Of a DNA stretch of 64,000 bases, positions 1 to 12,550 are shown piece by piece; the first letter of the stretch is position 1; every line of letters begins with the position of its first letter. Position numbers and translations under genes: made by a program. Below the pieces are notes generated by a model. It had not been told where the DNA came from and did not search any database. It worked only from the letters and a program-made list of their open reading frames with translations. Source of the DNA: Balanoglossus misakiensis (lineage: Eukaryota > Hemichordata); contig CM082576.2 in NCBI GenBank assembly GCA_040954595.2, positions 5,022,001 to 5,086,000 on the forward strand, read 5' to 3'.

Positions 1-433
1 ACATATTTATTTTGATAGATACTTGGGCTATTCTACTCACTGAAACATGTTAAATGACCAGTTGCTCCACCTGCACCCCTTGCATGGGTTCTTCTATATG
101 AGAATATGTCTGCAATGTAATTTTTGGTACTGACCAAAAATTAAGTGATGGAAGTAATGTCCATCTATGGGTTATGGGATTGAGTGATGACAATAGGTCA
201 CAGGGCATGTTTCAGTCAGTAGAACAATATAAATAGCCTATAAGAACTTGGGTTCTAAGCAGCAATGTCCAAATGCATGTACAGTGCTGTGACTTTTTAC
301 AATAGTGATGTTTAGATTAACTGTGATAGGTATTTGGATAAACAACGTGATGTAGGTGGATGTTTTCACTCACTCCTCAGGAGCTAAACATCAAAGCTTT
401 GAAAACAAAAAAAAACTCTAGCCTTTTTACCAA

Positions 434-702
434 ACTGATCTTCCGGTGGTGTCCAAGTCTCGATGTTATATTTTGGAGGAGACTTTTTAAGTTGTGATGT
501 TATTTGCGGTGGATGTCGCTGTTGTGAAAGTGATGGTGATGAAGTTCTCGTTTGCTGGGTCTGTAATTGTCCAGCAGCTGTTGGGAGTAATATGGGAAAA
601 CTCTTTGGTATTACTCGTTGTGTGTCCGGTGAAACATTAAATGGAAGTAAAGATAGGAGATACCAGATCATGCAAGCTTGTGTGAGTGACGCTATAAAAA
701 TC
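434..702 (-). other. Possible minus-strand exon, unidentified
   Basis: An open frame on the minus strand is preceded by a good pyrimidine tract and AG (acceptor just above 702) and may end at a weak GT donor near 434. It encodes a short hydrophobic segment (around ACMIWYLLSLLPF), then a Ser/Thr/Pro/Gln-rich segment and a charged end (WTPPEDQF). The composition looks like disordered protein rather than random AT-rich frame. I recognise no family and see no partner exon, so this may be a chance frame, a pseudogene piece, or an exon of a gene lying mostly to the left. Confidence 0.2.
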
Positions 703-2856
703 TGAAAGAGAACTTTAAAAATAGAAGACAGGAAGTTGTAACTGGAGTAGAAGTACCCAGCTTTTGACCTCAAGTTTATTGATCTGCCGATACTGGCTTC
801 TGTATTCCAATTTGCCTACGCTTCCAGTCTAATTGAGAAAGCATATGGATCGAGCGTGTAGAGGCTTGAAAGTGGCTGTCATTTTCCATTATTTGGGTCC
901 TGAGAGAATTTTTTTAGAGATACAATTATTCTTGAGGCTTTTTGAAAAAAAAATGTGAAATTAATTCTCAATGTGAAAAAAATGAATTTCACTATAAAAT
1001 AAAAAGTGTTACACTTGGTACGTCTGATCAACCTTTGTCTGCCTAAGTCTCTTATTAACAAATGTGTATAGTGCTTGCTTATTAAGAGTGACGTTTGTCA
1101 ATGAAACACAGAAATTTAATTTTCGCTTTTGAGTGCAAGTCTTAGTTCATGGGATCATCCGCATCTATCAAATTACTTCATTTGTGTCTGTTCACTTGGG
1201 TATTGTCTTGCAACCAATATATTTGTATGCCAAATTACAATACAAGCACAGGGCGTTATTTTATATATTTTGCCAATCAGTGGCAAACATTTTACCTATC
1301 AGTGGTCAATGCAATCAAAATAAATATGCGGTATTTCTCACAACAATTTGAAAACAGGGTGTGAAGAAATAGGCTCATGAAAACATAAAGGATGCAAATA
1401 ACAATGTGAGATGTGTTTATACAGCCTTATAACAGCCCTGGGAACTTTGGACTTCATGTCCTGTGTGTCTCGGAATGGGGAATTCTAGGTATTTAGTGTT
1501 GGGCATGGATGAGCGCATAGCAAACTGAAATTTTGCTGCTGGGCTGATACGAGAAAAACGTCATCAGTCACTGCATGAATTCTTGCCAGCCACAATGTTT
1601 GTCTTAAGATTACCGTACCTTTAAGGTTGCTTTTATCAGCAAATAATCAATTTCTGAGACGACATGCCTATATATGGGGAATATATCGCTATATTGACAA
1701 AATATCGCTTCACCAGTCAAATACAGACTGGTGAAACCATAGGACAAATAAGGTTTGAGGCAGGTTTGCAGGTCCTGTCTTGCTTACATGTATATGATTC
1801 TCTTGCCCTACTGAGAAAGATTTAAATAAAAAGTCTCAATTCATGAAAATTAAATTTCAAGTGTTCTAGTTTTCTATATTATATTCAGAAAGTAAAAACT
1901 ACAGTATAAATTATTTTGAAACATATGAATTAACAATGCTTCCTGTTATCCATCTTTTGGATAGTTTCCAACAGTCAAGAAGTTGCAAATTTCAATGTTG
2001 TTCTGAAGTTCAAACTGAACAGGTTTTTAGCTGTTGTAACTGTAGTGTTTAATAGAAACAATATTTTGGGGGTATGTGTAGAAGGGAGGGGAGGGGGCAA
2101 CATATTTTCCCAGTGCAGGATTGCATGCCGCCGTTTACTTAATTCTAACTAGCTTTGTGTCTTGGCATAGCTGCAGTCTACAGACTAAATAGTTCCAGTC
2201 TTTCAAATGCATTTTTTCTCATGATTAGTGGGATATTGATTGGCCTTGCCTCATTTGTTTTGTGTGTATATCGCATAAAATACACTGTTGACGTCACACC
2301 CACGGCCCTCGATCCTTTCATGAATTCTACTGTTCAGACATTTTCCAAATTACTTGGTTTTTTCCTTGATAGAATTCAGCTGATACGGATGTATTAAAGC
2401 TACCACAAGTATTTCACTTATTCCATCGTTATAGAAGAAATAGTAAAATGCAAACAATATCAATGAATGTGATTTTCCCCCTTTCCAATCAAGATCTGAC
2501 TAATAACTCACTGGTTTGAATGATATATAGACTATGGATGGTTTTTTGTGCCACTGTACAGATGGAATGTACGTGTTTCAAGTTTCCAGGAGATTTATTG
2601 CCAGACATTTTAAAAATTGAAAACTAAGTGGAGAATTCCAGTTTTCTTGGGAGCTGTAGTTGTTTAAACGTGGAAATCCATTCTTGACAATCGTTGTATG
2701 TTTTCTTTCCTTGTGCTGCAGTTACAACCCTTTTTCACCCAGTGAGGAAAATGCTCTTTGTGTCGGTTGGAGAGGAGAGAGACAAAGTCATTCAGAGTCC
2801 AAACAACACAAAGATGCTGATCGTCCGATCACTGGCAGAGATGTTGAGATAGATTA

Positions 2857-3040
2857 GGAGAGACACGCATATATAGATGTGAATAAAGAAAATGACGTGG
2901 TAGATATACATGTAGTGTACATCAGACAACATCGCCCGACAAGGTAGCTAAGATGTGGAGAGACACGTGTACATATCAGACAGACACGTATAGAGAATGA
3001 CGTGGTACTGTGTACATATATCCTCAGTAATGGAAATACA
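2857..3040. repeat. Imperfect tandem duplication (~100 bp unit)
   Basis: Two diverged copies share the blocks GAGAGACACG and AATGACGTGGTA in the same order, with the second copy starting near 2959. There is no coding potential. Confidence 0.35.
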
Positions 3041-6000
3041 AGTATTGCATAAATCATACAATTGAAAATGTCACAAACAGGTCAATTTTTCTCTTTGATA
3101 ATTGAGAATTGTGTCAGTGGAGAATTGGCACAAAAAACACTCAGTCCTTGTGACACTGCCAAAATGATGGCGTGTGTCAGCTAGTGCTTTAGTCGGCTTG
3201 ACCGCTTGACTGCCCAGTAAATTGTGCTGGTTTATCAATTCACTTTTACTGCCTTTTATGGTGTACTTTGGCTAGCCATAATCGAATCTAGAGCATCACC
3301 AAGACCTGGTAATAGTCATTTTATGACTTCGGGAAAGGCTGATGACTATCTCCAGTGGCCTTCCTCATGCATGGGGTATGTCATCCCCATGCTTATACTG
3401 CCAAGGGTTTTAATTTGTTTCTTCCGGAATCAGAAGGAAAATCTGTTTGGAAGGGGTCAAGTTGAAGGGGGATGTGCAAAGTCGTTGTGACTATATGAGG
3501 AATGGTAATTACTGTGACCTGGTTTTCATAATTGCGATATGGAAAATTTACGAGGGTTGTCAAGTCCCTGCTCTAATAGTCCGGCAGCACTGCTGTAATA
3601 TTGGTGCAATCGGAGAGATAATTTGCGTGTGAGTGATGCGCGTTATTTGTGGCCCGGATAGGCACCTGACTAAGTTTCAAGTGCATTTACCCAGTGACTA
3701 GAAGTGTGTGTACTTTATCTGTACACGCTGAAGTAGTTTGATCACTGGGAGAGACCGCTTGACCTATCGATGACGTCAATTGCAGCCCGGTGCATTATGG
3801 GGTAGCTCTCAAAAGCCACTGACACTAAAAATTTCAAAAACCACAGATGAGTGGATAAAAGAAAATGATATAAGTTTACATTTCATGGTCCTATATGCCA
3901 TGGTTAATCACTTTTTGAAAAATGATTGGGTCGTGTGTAATTTTGTTCAGGAGATACATTTTCTTGATGAAATTTTAGTAAAGTAATTATAGTATATTAA
4001 CCAGCCTTGTCAGTTCAGCTGTGAAAATGTATACTCTACTCTAAGCCAGCAAACTAGTCAATGAAAATGTATGTGCAGATCGTTTCATCTGAACAAAATA
4101 CCCTACTTCTCTCGTGCACCAATTATGGCTTCCAGTAAAATTCATTCTTGATAAAAAAAAATGTCTGTGAAAGGATAATATGATTTGAGGGTAACCTGAT
4201 TATGAATTTGTTCAACCCTAGAAATTGGCCTTGTAAACAACACTTTTTTAAGTACAGTCTCTGCTATCATTCAATTAGGTTGCTAAAATAAACTCCGGCT
4301 TGACATATATCTTTACCAGTTTGCATAAGTATTGTGGGTGTCATTGATAAACTGACTGTTGGTTTTTCCTTCACAAGGACAATAGTGGGTTCCGCATCAG
4401 GTTTCAGGCAAATTATATTATCCAGTACAGAGATCATTTGAAAGGATAGGGTGGTATCTATAGCACAGTTGTGAATTTGGAGAAATCTTTCCTGGGCTGC
4501 AGAAAGGAGAGTTTTGAGTGTCTGCTTGTTCATTCACTATCTGATGTGCCTGCATGATCTTCATCATATGGAAACAATCGATACCGTTCTGGTTTACTGG
4601 CTGAGGCATTTAGACATGATCTTGGTAACAATGCACGGGTAGCATTAACCATTCTAGTTTCAGCATTAAAAAAACTCTACAGGGGGAGTTTTCACAGCAG
4701 ACCGATTCCCAACTTAGGCCGTATTCAATGCTTAAATTCCTACGTTACGTGCAGCAACAAAAGTTGCCCAGTATTTTATTTTGTGTGTTCATCAGGACAC
4801 TAATATTTTGAACAGTTGGCTGGTTCCTTTGTGTTTGACCGGACCAGTGTTTTCAGATTGAATGCACGTTCCCTGTATGTTTCGTTTAGTAACCCACATG
4901 CATTCTCTTCTATTATGCGTGCCACCCAGGGCTTTCCATTTGGCCTTTTGACGTACTGGGGCAAAATAATTAAAAACTAAGCTTTCACTTCAGTGGGTAC
5001 GCCACTTCCATCAATTTCTTTTTAATAGACTAGTCTTTTTCCCCCGTCATAGTTCATGAGCCATTAGCAAAACATGATGCTAAAAGTTCAGTTGGTTACG
5101 TGAGAACCAGTCGGTTAAAGTTTGAGTTTCATTAGTGGAGTTACAGTCGCTATCTTTCCCTCACCGAAGTTGCAGCAGCATAGGTTACTGATATGATACA
5201 AGCTCAACCCAGGTGCCTTGTTCTTTCAATGGCTGTTTTTAAATGAGTTTTTTTTCCTATTAATTTCACAGATTTATTGTATTTGATTATCGAAAGAGGC
5301 AGTGATAGTGTGTTAATCCTCAGCTGTCGTGTCGTGAAAGGTCTTGAAAAAAAAATTATTCTTAACACTGTTTCTCTCTGCTCAGAATCTAAAATAGAGA
5401 TTACATATGCAAAGTGGTTCCAACACTAATACCAGGGTTACCAAGTTATCAAAATTGTAGAAAATAATTTTTGAAATCCATTATTCCATTATTTCAAAAT
5501 GCACGTGCTTATAAAGTGATTATAGTAATAGGATCAGCTGTTGCCATGGTGATGAGTTGATCCCAGTGGCTAGAGTATTGGTGTCTGACAAGGCTCTAGG
5601 TTTTCATTTATTGTTAGATATTATGGATTCTGACAGTTGTACTTTGTGTAAAGAGGTTTCTGGATTATTGTAGCTATTATACCAATCTTCACCTAATAAA
5701 TAAGATTTCACAACCAGTCTCCCCACGGACCCATAATTATATACTTTCCAGGCTTTTTGTTTTTATCTTGTACATGTACATTTCAATCTTGTCTTTGACT
5801 TTCTGCAGAAAAGCAATGCAAAACACAGGCTGTGCAGTTACAGGAATTATTCTATTTGAAAAGTGAAAATTAAGTCGGTGCATGACTGTATGTGTCAAAT
5901 GCTGTGAAACGTGTACTTTATCTGGAAACTCAAGCAATAACTTGTACTATTGCAATGAGATGTTTAACAGGCACCTTCCCACTTTCATCAGAAATGTGGA

Positions 6001-7212
6001 ATCATGGGATATATAGGTTAAATTTACTACGTGTCTTGTACCAGTAGCATGAATGTGCAGAAAGCATCGCCCATGAGTGACTTCTGGTTTGTCAGCTTTG
6101 CTGTATTTCTTGTGTAAAATCAATAGAAGGAAGGCAATTATGCACAATTCCCTTTGTTGACATGCTGCCTAGTCGCTGAGGAGGAATTTTCAGTTACCTA
6201 GGCATTCGCCCGTGTTAGTCATAACTCATGTTTGCATGCAGTGTTAGAGGAGATCTCAGATGCCTGGATTTGCCTGCCAGCCTTATTAGGCCTAGGCTTC
6301 ATCATCTGCCTGATGTGTGCATGTGTGTGGCGATCCTGCCAAATTAAAACTAATTCCGGGCTTTGTAAAAAAAACAGTGCTTTGAATGGACAGAGTAATC
6401 ATGTGGACAGTGGTAGATCGCTTTTGAAAATTAAGCTTTGCATTGATGGAAGTGCTCACACATCTGATATTCAGCCTGTGCTTATTATTGTTTAATTTAT
6501 GCATAGAAATGCATAAAAATATCTTGATTGATTACAGTGGGTGTTCAGTGTTTTGAATCCTCTGAAACAGCAGGACTTTTCAAATTTAGAGGGAGAGTCA
6601 TGTTTCTCTCTGACAGGCAAAATAATATCTTAACGCTCAAATTTTCTCTCTCTCTCATTTTTATCAGTTTAGTTACTCTCTTGATGAGTGCATGCTGTGT
6701 GTTTGCGTTCCCAGAATAATTTTGTTCCCTTGAAACAAAAAGCAATCAATCATTTTCTTTTTGAGAGGCAAACCATGAACACTGCTCGCAGACAATCAAT
6801 AGAATTATATTGATGACCGAAATATTGTACATAAAACTTGTAAGTACAGATGCAGCTGTGGAGGTACTCATCGTACCCTGCCACGTTTTGCCTTCTACTA
6901 GATTTTAGGCTCATTTTTTGTGTGTGTGAAACTGAAGTCAAGCAACTGCACCCAGGAGGTTTAATAGTTGAGAAATCACGCAAGGTCAGAAATTCTTGTG
7001 ATTGTTGCATATATATATAGTTCATGAATATCCAGGCCTATACACACCATTATAGGGGAAAATTAAGCACAGTATTTAAAAATGACGTCAATATTAAGTG
7101 CCATAGGCCATTTGTGACTTCTTTCTTTCAAATAATGTCACATGTGTTAATCTCAGAGAATTCAATTTTTATCATAAGTACAGTTTATTAGTCAATGTCG
7201 TAGCCATCATTT

Positions 7213-7395
7213 TAGTAGTACAAAAATGTAGTAGTTATAGTTTGTCGTAGTAGTGGTAGTAATTAGTAGCAGTATGTATATTTATAGTATAGTGGTAGTG
7301 ATGATGATGATCATCATCATGATGGTGGTGGTGGTGGTAGCCAGGTATATAAGTATTAGTTGCTGGTGTACTTTAGTGGTAGTACTAGTATAACC
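7213..7395. repeat. Degenerate TAG/GAT/GGT trinucleotide repeat
   Basis: About 180 bp is dominated by TAG, GTA, GAT and GGT triplets. A GAT run turns into an ATC run at its centre (around 7300-7322), making a 20-bp perfect palindrome, and a GGT run follows. Confidence 0.7.
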
Positions 7396-10300
7396 TTCTG
7401 GAGTAGGGGCATGGTTGGTATTTGTAACAAACTGAAAGGAACCCCCATATAATCACATGACACACTGTTCCATCAGCACAGCTATAGCCTGTGAAGAATT
7501 GAGATCAAACATGAGTGGACTTGTACATGTAAAATCAGCGTGACTGCAGTGATCCTTGCAACACTCCCCTGCCCTGTAGTTCCAGTGCTTATTAGACTTG
7601 CAAATTAATTACCAGCAAAATTGAAAATAAAACCCTCACAGCCCACACAGAACCAGGGCTTGTGCCATGCTCCAATTGTTACTCATTATGCGAAGGTTAC
7701 AACTTTAAAGGAAATATTTAGTTCATTTCCATCCGCACTCCAGAACAATTACTGCTTAAAATAGATTCAATTTGGCCTTTGTCATCATGACACCCCGATT
7801 TCATTACAGTGCTCAGGGAAGCCTGTTTTCAATTTATTTTCGGTAGCATCTTAATCTGAAAGATGATAGCCAGGCAGCCCGGGCTCTTTTGTGGAGGCTG
7901 TAGTAGTTTTTATAGTTGGATGGCCAAAACAGGAGAGAATTAGGTTTAATAAATAAAAGTGCATGTATAGAGCGAAATAAATAAATCAGTCAGAAAGAAT
8001 AGGATCATTAGCTAGGTGCATGCTGCCATGTAAATTATATGTTAGGTGAGGACAATTAATAGGCATAGTAAACAAATAGTAAGGTAATAAATCCAATCTA
8101 TGCCCTGTCGTTGAGGTTTCCTGATGCAGTTTCTGTCCATATGCATGCAACTCCAATGGTAGCAGTTTCGACAATTCTTTTCTCCATGTACTTGTGTATT
8201 TTTAGTGGCTCAGCTCACCATATGGTGTGTGCAAGGCCGACTTGCAGAAACCATCAGGATTTCTTCTGTATTCGTTACAGTGATAGGAGATTAAAATTAT
8301 ACAAATGAAAGAATTCCCAATTATATAGCTGGTATGAGTATGACTAGCTTGGTAATTAATATTTTTTTGTCAGGCAGCGAAGTTATATTCATTTGTCCTA
8401 TTTGAATATAATGGTGTACCAGCTAGATAGACAATAGGGTTAGTTAGTCTTGGAGGAGAACAGTTTTAACACTTGAAAATGATTATTTCTGGATGTTATA
8501 TTGTGAACAGACATTTCATTCAACAGTACTTTGTCTGCATGAAGTTCATCACCAAAAATATATATATAAAAAAACTGAGTGGGAGGTTTTGATGATAATG
8601 TTTGGTGATAATTGTTAAAAGAGTGAACTGTTATAAACAAATATTTATTAAATTTACACATTACGGAACGTTAGTGGAAGTTAATGGAACTTAAACATGT
8701 CTAATTAATTACAGTTACATCATTGTCACACTTCAACTGAAATTTACATGGCACTGAAATTCGCTTTATCAACAGCAAGTATCTATCACTGAGATGTTCC
8801 TCTGTTACAAATTTATGAATTTTGAGTAGAGTAAACCCAGTTTTTCATATGTGTGCAGATTGATGAAAAATATTCATTTGAGGTGTTTCGCTTATGCAGA
8901 CATGAGTTCATCAATGTAGGTAAATATGTCTTAGTATAATAGATGAGTGTGTACATTTTTCATTCAATGGATAAAGTGAGGAGTCTTTAATATTCCACTG
9001 GGTAAACGGGAGTTCTGGATTCATGATATAAAACATAGAAAAACAAAATAAACATACAAATAAAATATGCAAATAAAAATATTTATAGATCTGATACTAG
9101 CTAGGTAGTCTGAAATGTTGGAACTATATTTATTTAGCTTGGAAAAAAAACTGTCTGTATTCGGCGTAAATTGAAGTTTGATGGGAATAGAAAGATCAAA
9201 ATATAAAAGGAGAAATTTTCCCCTTGGGATACAAATCCCAAAGGTGATAAGGATTAAACTGACCTAGTCAAATCAAAATGCAAATTACAAGATGTAACTT
9301 AAAATATGACGGAATGAGATCCCCATTGGCTGTAAATCAGTTTGGAATGGGTTGGAAAATTGATCAGAAGAAATTTATACCACAGACCGCATATATATTA
9401 AGAATCCAAGTTTTGTAAAAGTTAATGTAAAATGCTCGTATCTTGTGAAGATTTTGTTGCATATTAAAAATTAATATGCCTTCCTGGAAATGTTTCGTCA
9501 CATTTGGGATATACCATTGTGTTTGTTTGATCCCAGCCATCGGTACCTGTATATGTAGGCCGTACAGTTTAATTTTACATTGTCGTTTTGAGGAACAAGG
9601 TCATACCAACACTGACATATAGGGGTAGGAGGGGTCAGATAATAGCCGCAAATAGCTACAGAGCGATCACAAAGCGTCTGTAGTTTATGCAGGTTGAACT
9701 GTGAAAGTTATATTCCACAGGGTAGCGCTATCTAATGTACCTGTCATTGCAAAGCAAATGGTTAAAACTATATCATACATCAACTTGCAATTGAGGCGGT
9801 CAGTCGTCACATTAAAAATAGTCCCCATTATTCAAGTGGGTTGGTCTTCGCATTTCAATTTACTTCCGTAAAGTGACTTTATTTTTCAGACATCCCACAT
9901 GTCCTTTCATCCACTCTTTGTAAGGAATATTTACTGATGGTATAGTCTGGCGTACTCAACCTAATTCCAGTCGATGCGCACTCCCCCTACCCAGAAAAAA
10001 AAATCCATCCATTACACTAATGTCAGCAAAACCTGTATGATTTGTTTATCTATCGTAACCGTATGTACCTTAGATAAAGTGTAGAGCCAAGCAAAGATGA
10101 AAGATAAAAAAGACAAATACTGAAAGACTTGAGGTAGAGTGTGGGTTGTAAATACTGTTGAACCTGTGATCTGATGGAGATCTGGGAGTTGTCGATAACG
10201 GATATGACAGGGGATATGACTGAAGTCTTGTGTCAGAGTCCATGGACATCTTATAGAATGAGACTATATGCATCCACATTGCACTTGGAGAATTTCATAA

Positions 10301-12510
10301 TAGATGCATGTAGCAGCCTCTGTAAGCTTCCCAGGAATTAGCTGCAATAATTTTAGCCTTGGTGGGTTGGTTGGGTGGCTGGATCACGCTGATGGCCCCA
10401 TCAGCACATTGTTTAAATTTACTTAGTATTTTATTTCATTTTTAGGGAGGGAGTGAATTGAAAAAAGTATGTCTTAAGAGGAAGAGGGAGTGCCATGTGA
10501 AAGTTCACAAGTTTTCTTTGTCACGTTTTCACGCTTTCAAATTCTTTATGGGAAATTTGGGAGGGGGTTTAGTGTTGAACACTTCCATTTATTGTGCACA
10601 TGCTGTATACGTAATTATCCACGTACCCCTTAGTTGATCCAGATTGTCGGAGACATATAGTCACAATAAATCTTCAGCCACTCTGATCAAAGGGTTTATT
10701 TGACTCCATTTCTTGTGCACACCCCTCCACTTTTCAGGCTGATTTATTATCCTCACCAAGTGGTCCGCACAGTTTGTCATTTTAAAAAAATGACACGTGT
10801 ACATATTACTCTTCCATTTACTTAACTTGCATATAAGTGTAGAATTTGAATCCACAAACTCAAGTTGAATTTACTCATTTTATTGTACAATATTTGAAAT
10901 TTGATCAAAAAATGTTTAAAAGCCAAATTGTCAAGATAAGATGCTGGCATGCAACAACAGCAAGTACCTGTGAAATGATGAATTATTAAAATTGTTCATT
11001 TGATTCTTTATCAAACAAACGACAGAGTTTCCGTCCTTTAAAGATTAGCAGCGATAGTTAGGCTTATCTGTAAACCAAGCATGATATTCAACATGTCACA
11101 ATAAAAGAGAAATACTATAAAATGCTCAATAAAGATTTTCAGGCCGGTGTGAGGTTGACGTATTTACCCAGTATTGTGAGTGTATTGTGGGGGGAAACTG
11201 GTTGTATATTGGTCGATTGCTGATCGATGGGAAGGAAGCTTGATAGTATTCAATATCCTGGTTGACACATGCCCAGTGACAAATGTAGCAACATTGGGAT
11301 CACAAACAAGAGAATATCTGTCTTTCAGGCCTGAGCTAGTAAGAGCACGTCCCGAACACAATGAAATAGTACAGTGACAGACAGTGCTAGGATGTGGTGT
11401 TAATTTCATGTGGAGATTCAATTGTCCGACGTTATTGTAGGGAAAATTCAATTATGCCTCTTTCTAATCCATGTTCGGTGAAGGGCTGTACAATCGTTTT
11501 TCTTTGCACGTAACACCATTATTATGTAGTGTAGATGCACACAATTGTATCTGTGTGATCTTCATTATTACTGTGGAATTTATTAATTATCATACTGTAT
11601 ATTGGATATCATCAGGGATATTGAGGTGAAAAGACTAATTAATAGTACTGTAATAGTTCCAGTTTATCATTAGCGGCTGAAATCATAGTGATGAATTTCA
11701 ATGCACAATTCAACCAGAAGGATTAATTTTAAAAAAATGAACTAGTGGTGTAATTATTATAATTATTAATTGTGATAATGCTGCGAATGAACCTGTTCTA
11801 GAGGTAGATAACCTGTATGTTGGCGTCAACATTGCTAACGATGGTGATATATGACCAGACTTCTAGGAATAGCAAATTCCACTCAGGAAGGATTGCAGAA
11901 GGGAAATTTACAGTTCTCTGTTTAAAGCCTCCAGCATGCACTGAAATTTTATCGTGGAATGAAAATTATTGCGTGACTCTCTTATCTAGACTGTGTTTAA
12001 CAAAAACATACATGGATTAAATTTCCCACTTATTTTATTTGTATTTTGCTTTTTTGGAGCAAGTCAGGTTAGATAATTATACATTTTCGGAAAATTGAAA
12101 TGCCTTAAAATCTCTATATTTGTTCAAGGTTGGTTGGATGAAAAATATAGGTATTGTGAAAATATTTTTCAAAAATTGTAGGGTTAATTTGAATCTCATA
12201 TTCAGAAATCACACAGTGACTACTCACTCTGAATTTGTTTTTAAAATTATTTTCAAGTTTATTTGAGCAAACTGTTTTTCAAGGCTAAATTTCTTTATTG
12301 GAGCAAATTGGGACAACACAACAGGAAGTCACTTTGTCACACATCAGATCTAATACACATGGTAGCAATTGGACAGTCCAATGAAGGTGACCCAGTCATC
12401 GAATTAAATGTGCCTGTACCTAGTAAAAATAATAGTATCAGTTTATATATACATGTATACAATAGTGGTAACAGATCATATATGCCTGCACCTGGACTTC
12501 TCTGACTGCC

Positions 12511-12550
12511 GGACCCCCCACCCACCCCCCACCCCCACCCACCCCACCCC
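12511..12550 (-). repeat. C-rich tract, G-quadruplex-type sequence on minus strand
   Basis: The plus strand is almost purely C with single A interruptions. The minus strand therefore has at least six runs of three or more G separated by single T residues, which satisfies the usual G-quadruplex pattern. It lies in non-coding DNA, and open frames across it are compositional artefacts. Confidence 0.75.

Noticed and set aside
463-705. Cysteine-rich plus-strand open frame (could have been the missing MNNL exon)
   Set aside because: Cysteine spacing does not fit the MNNL domain, and the cysteines arise from ACA-rich sequence on the other strand, where a more protein-like frame runs.
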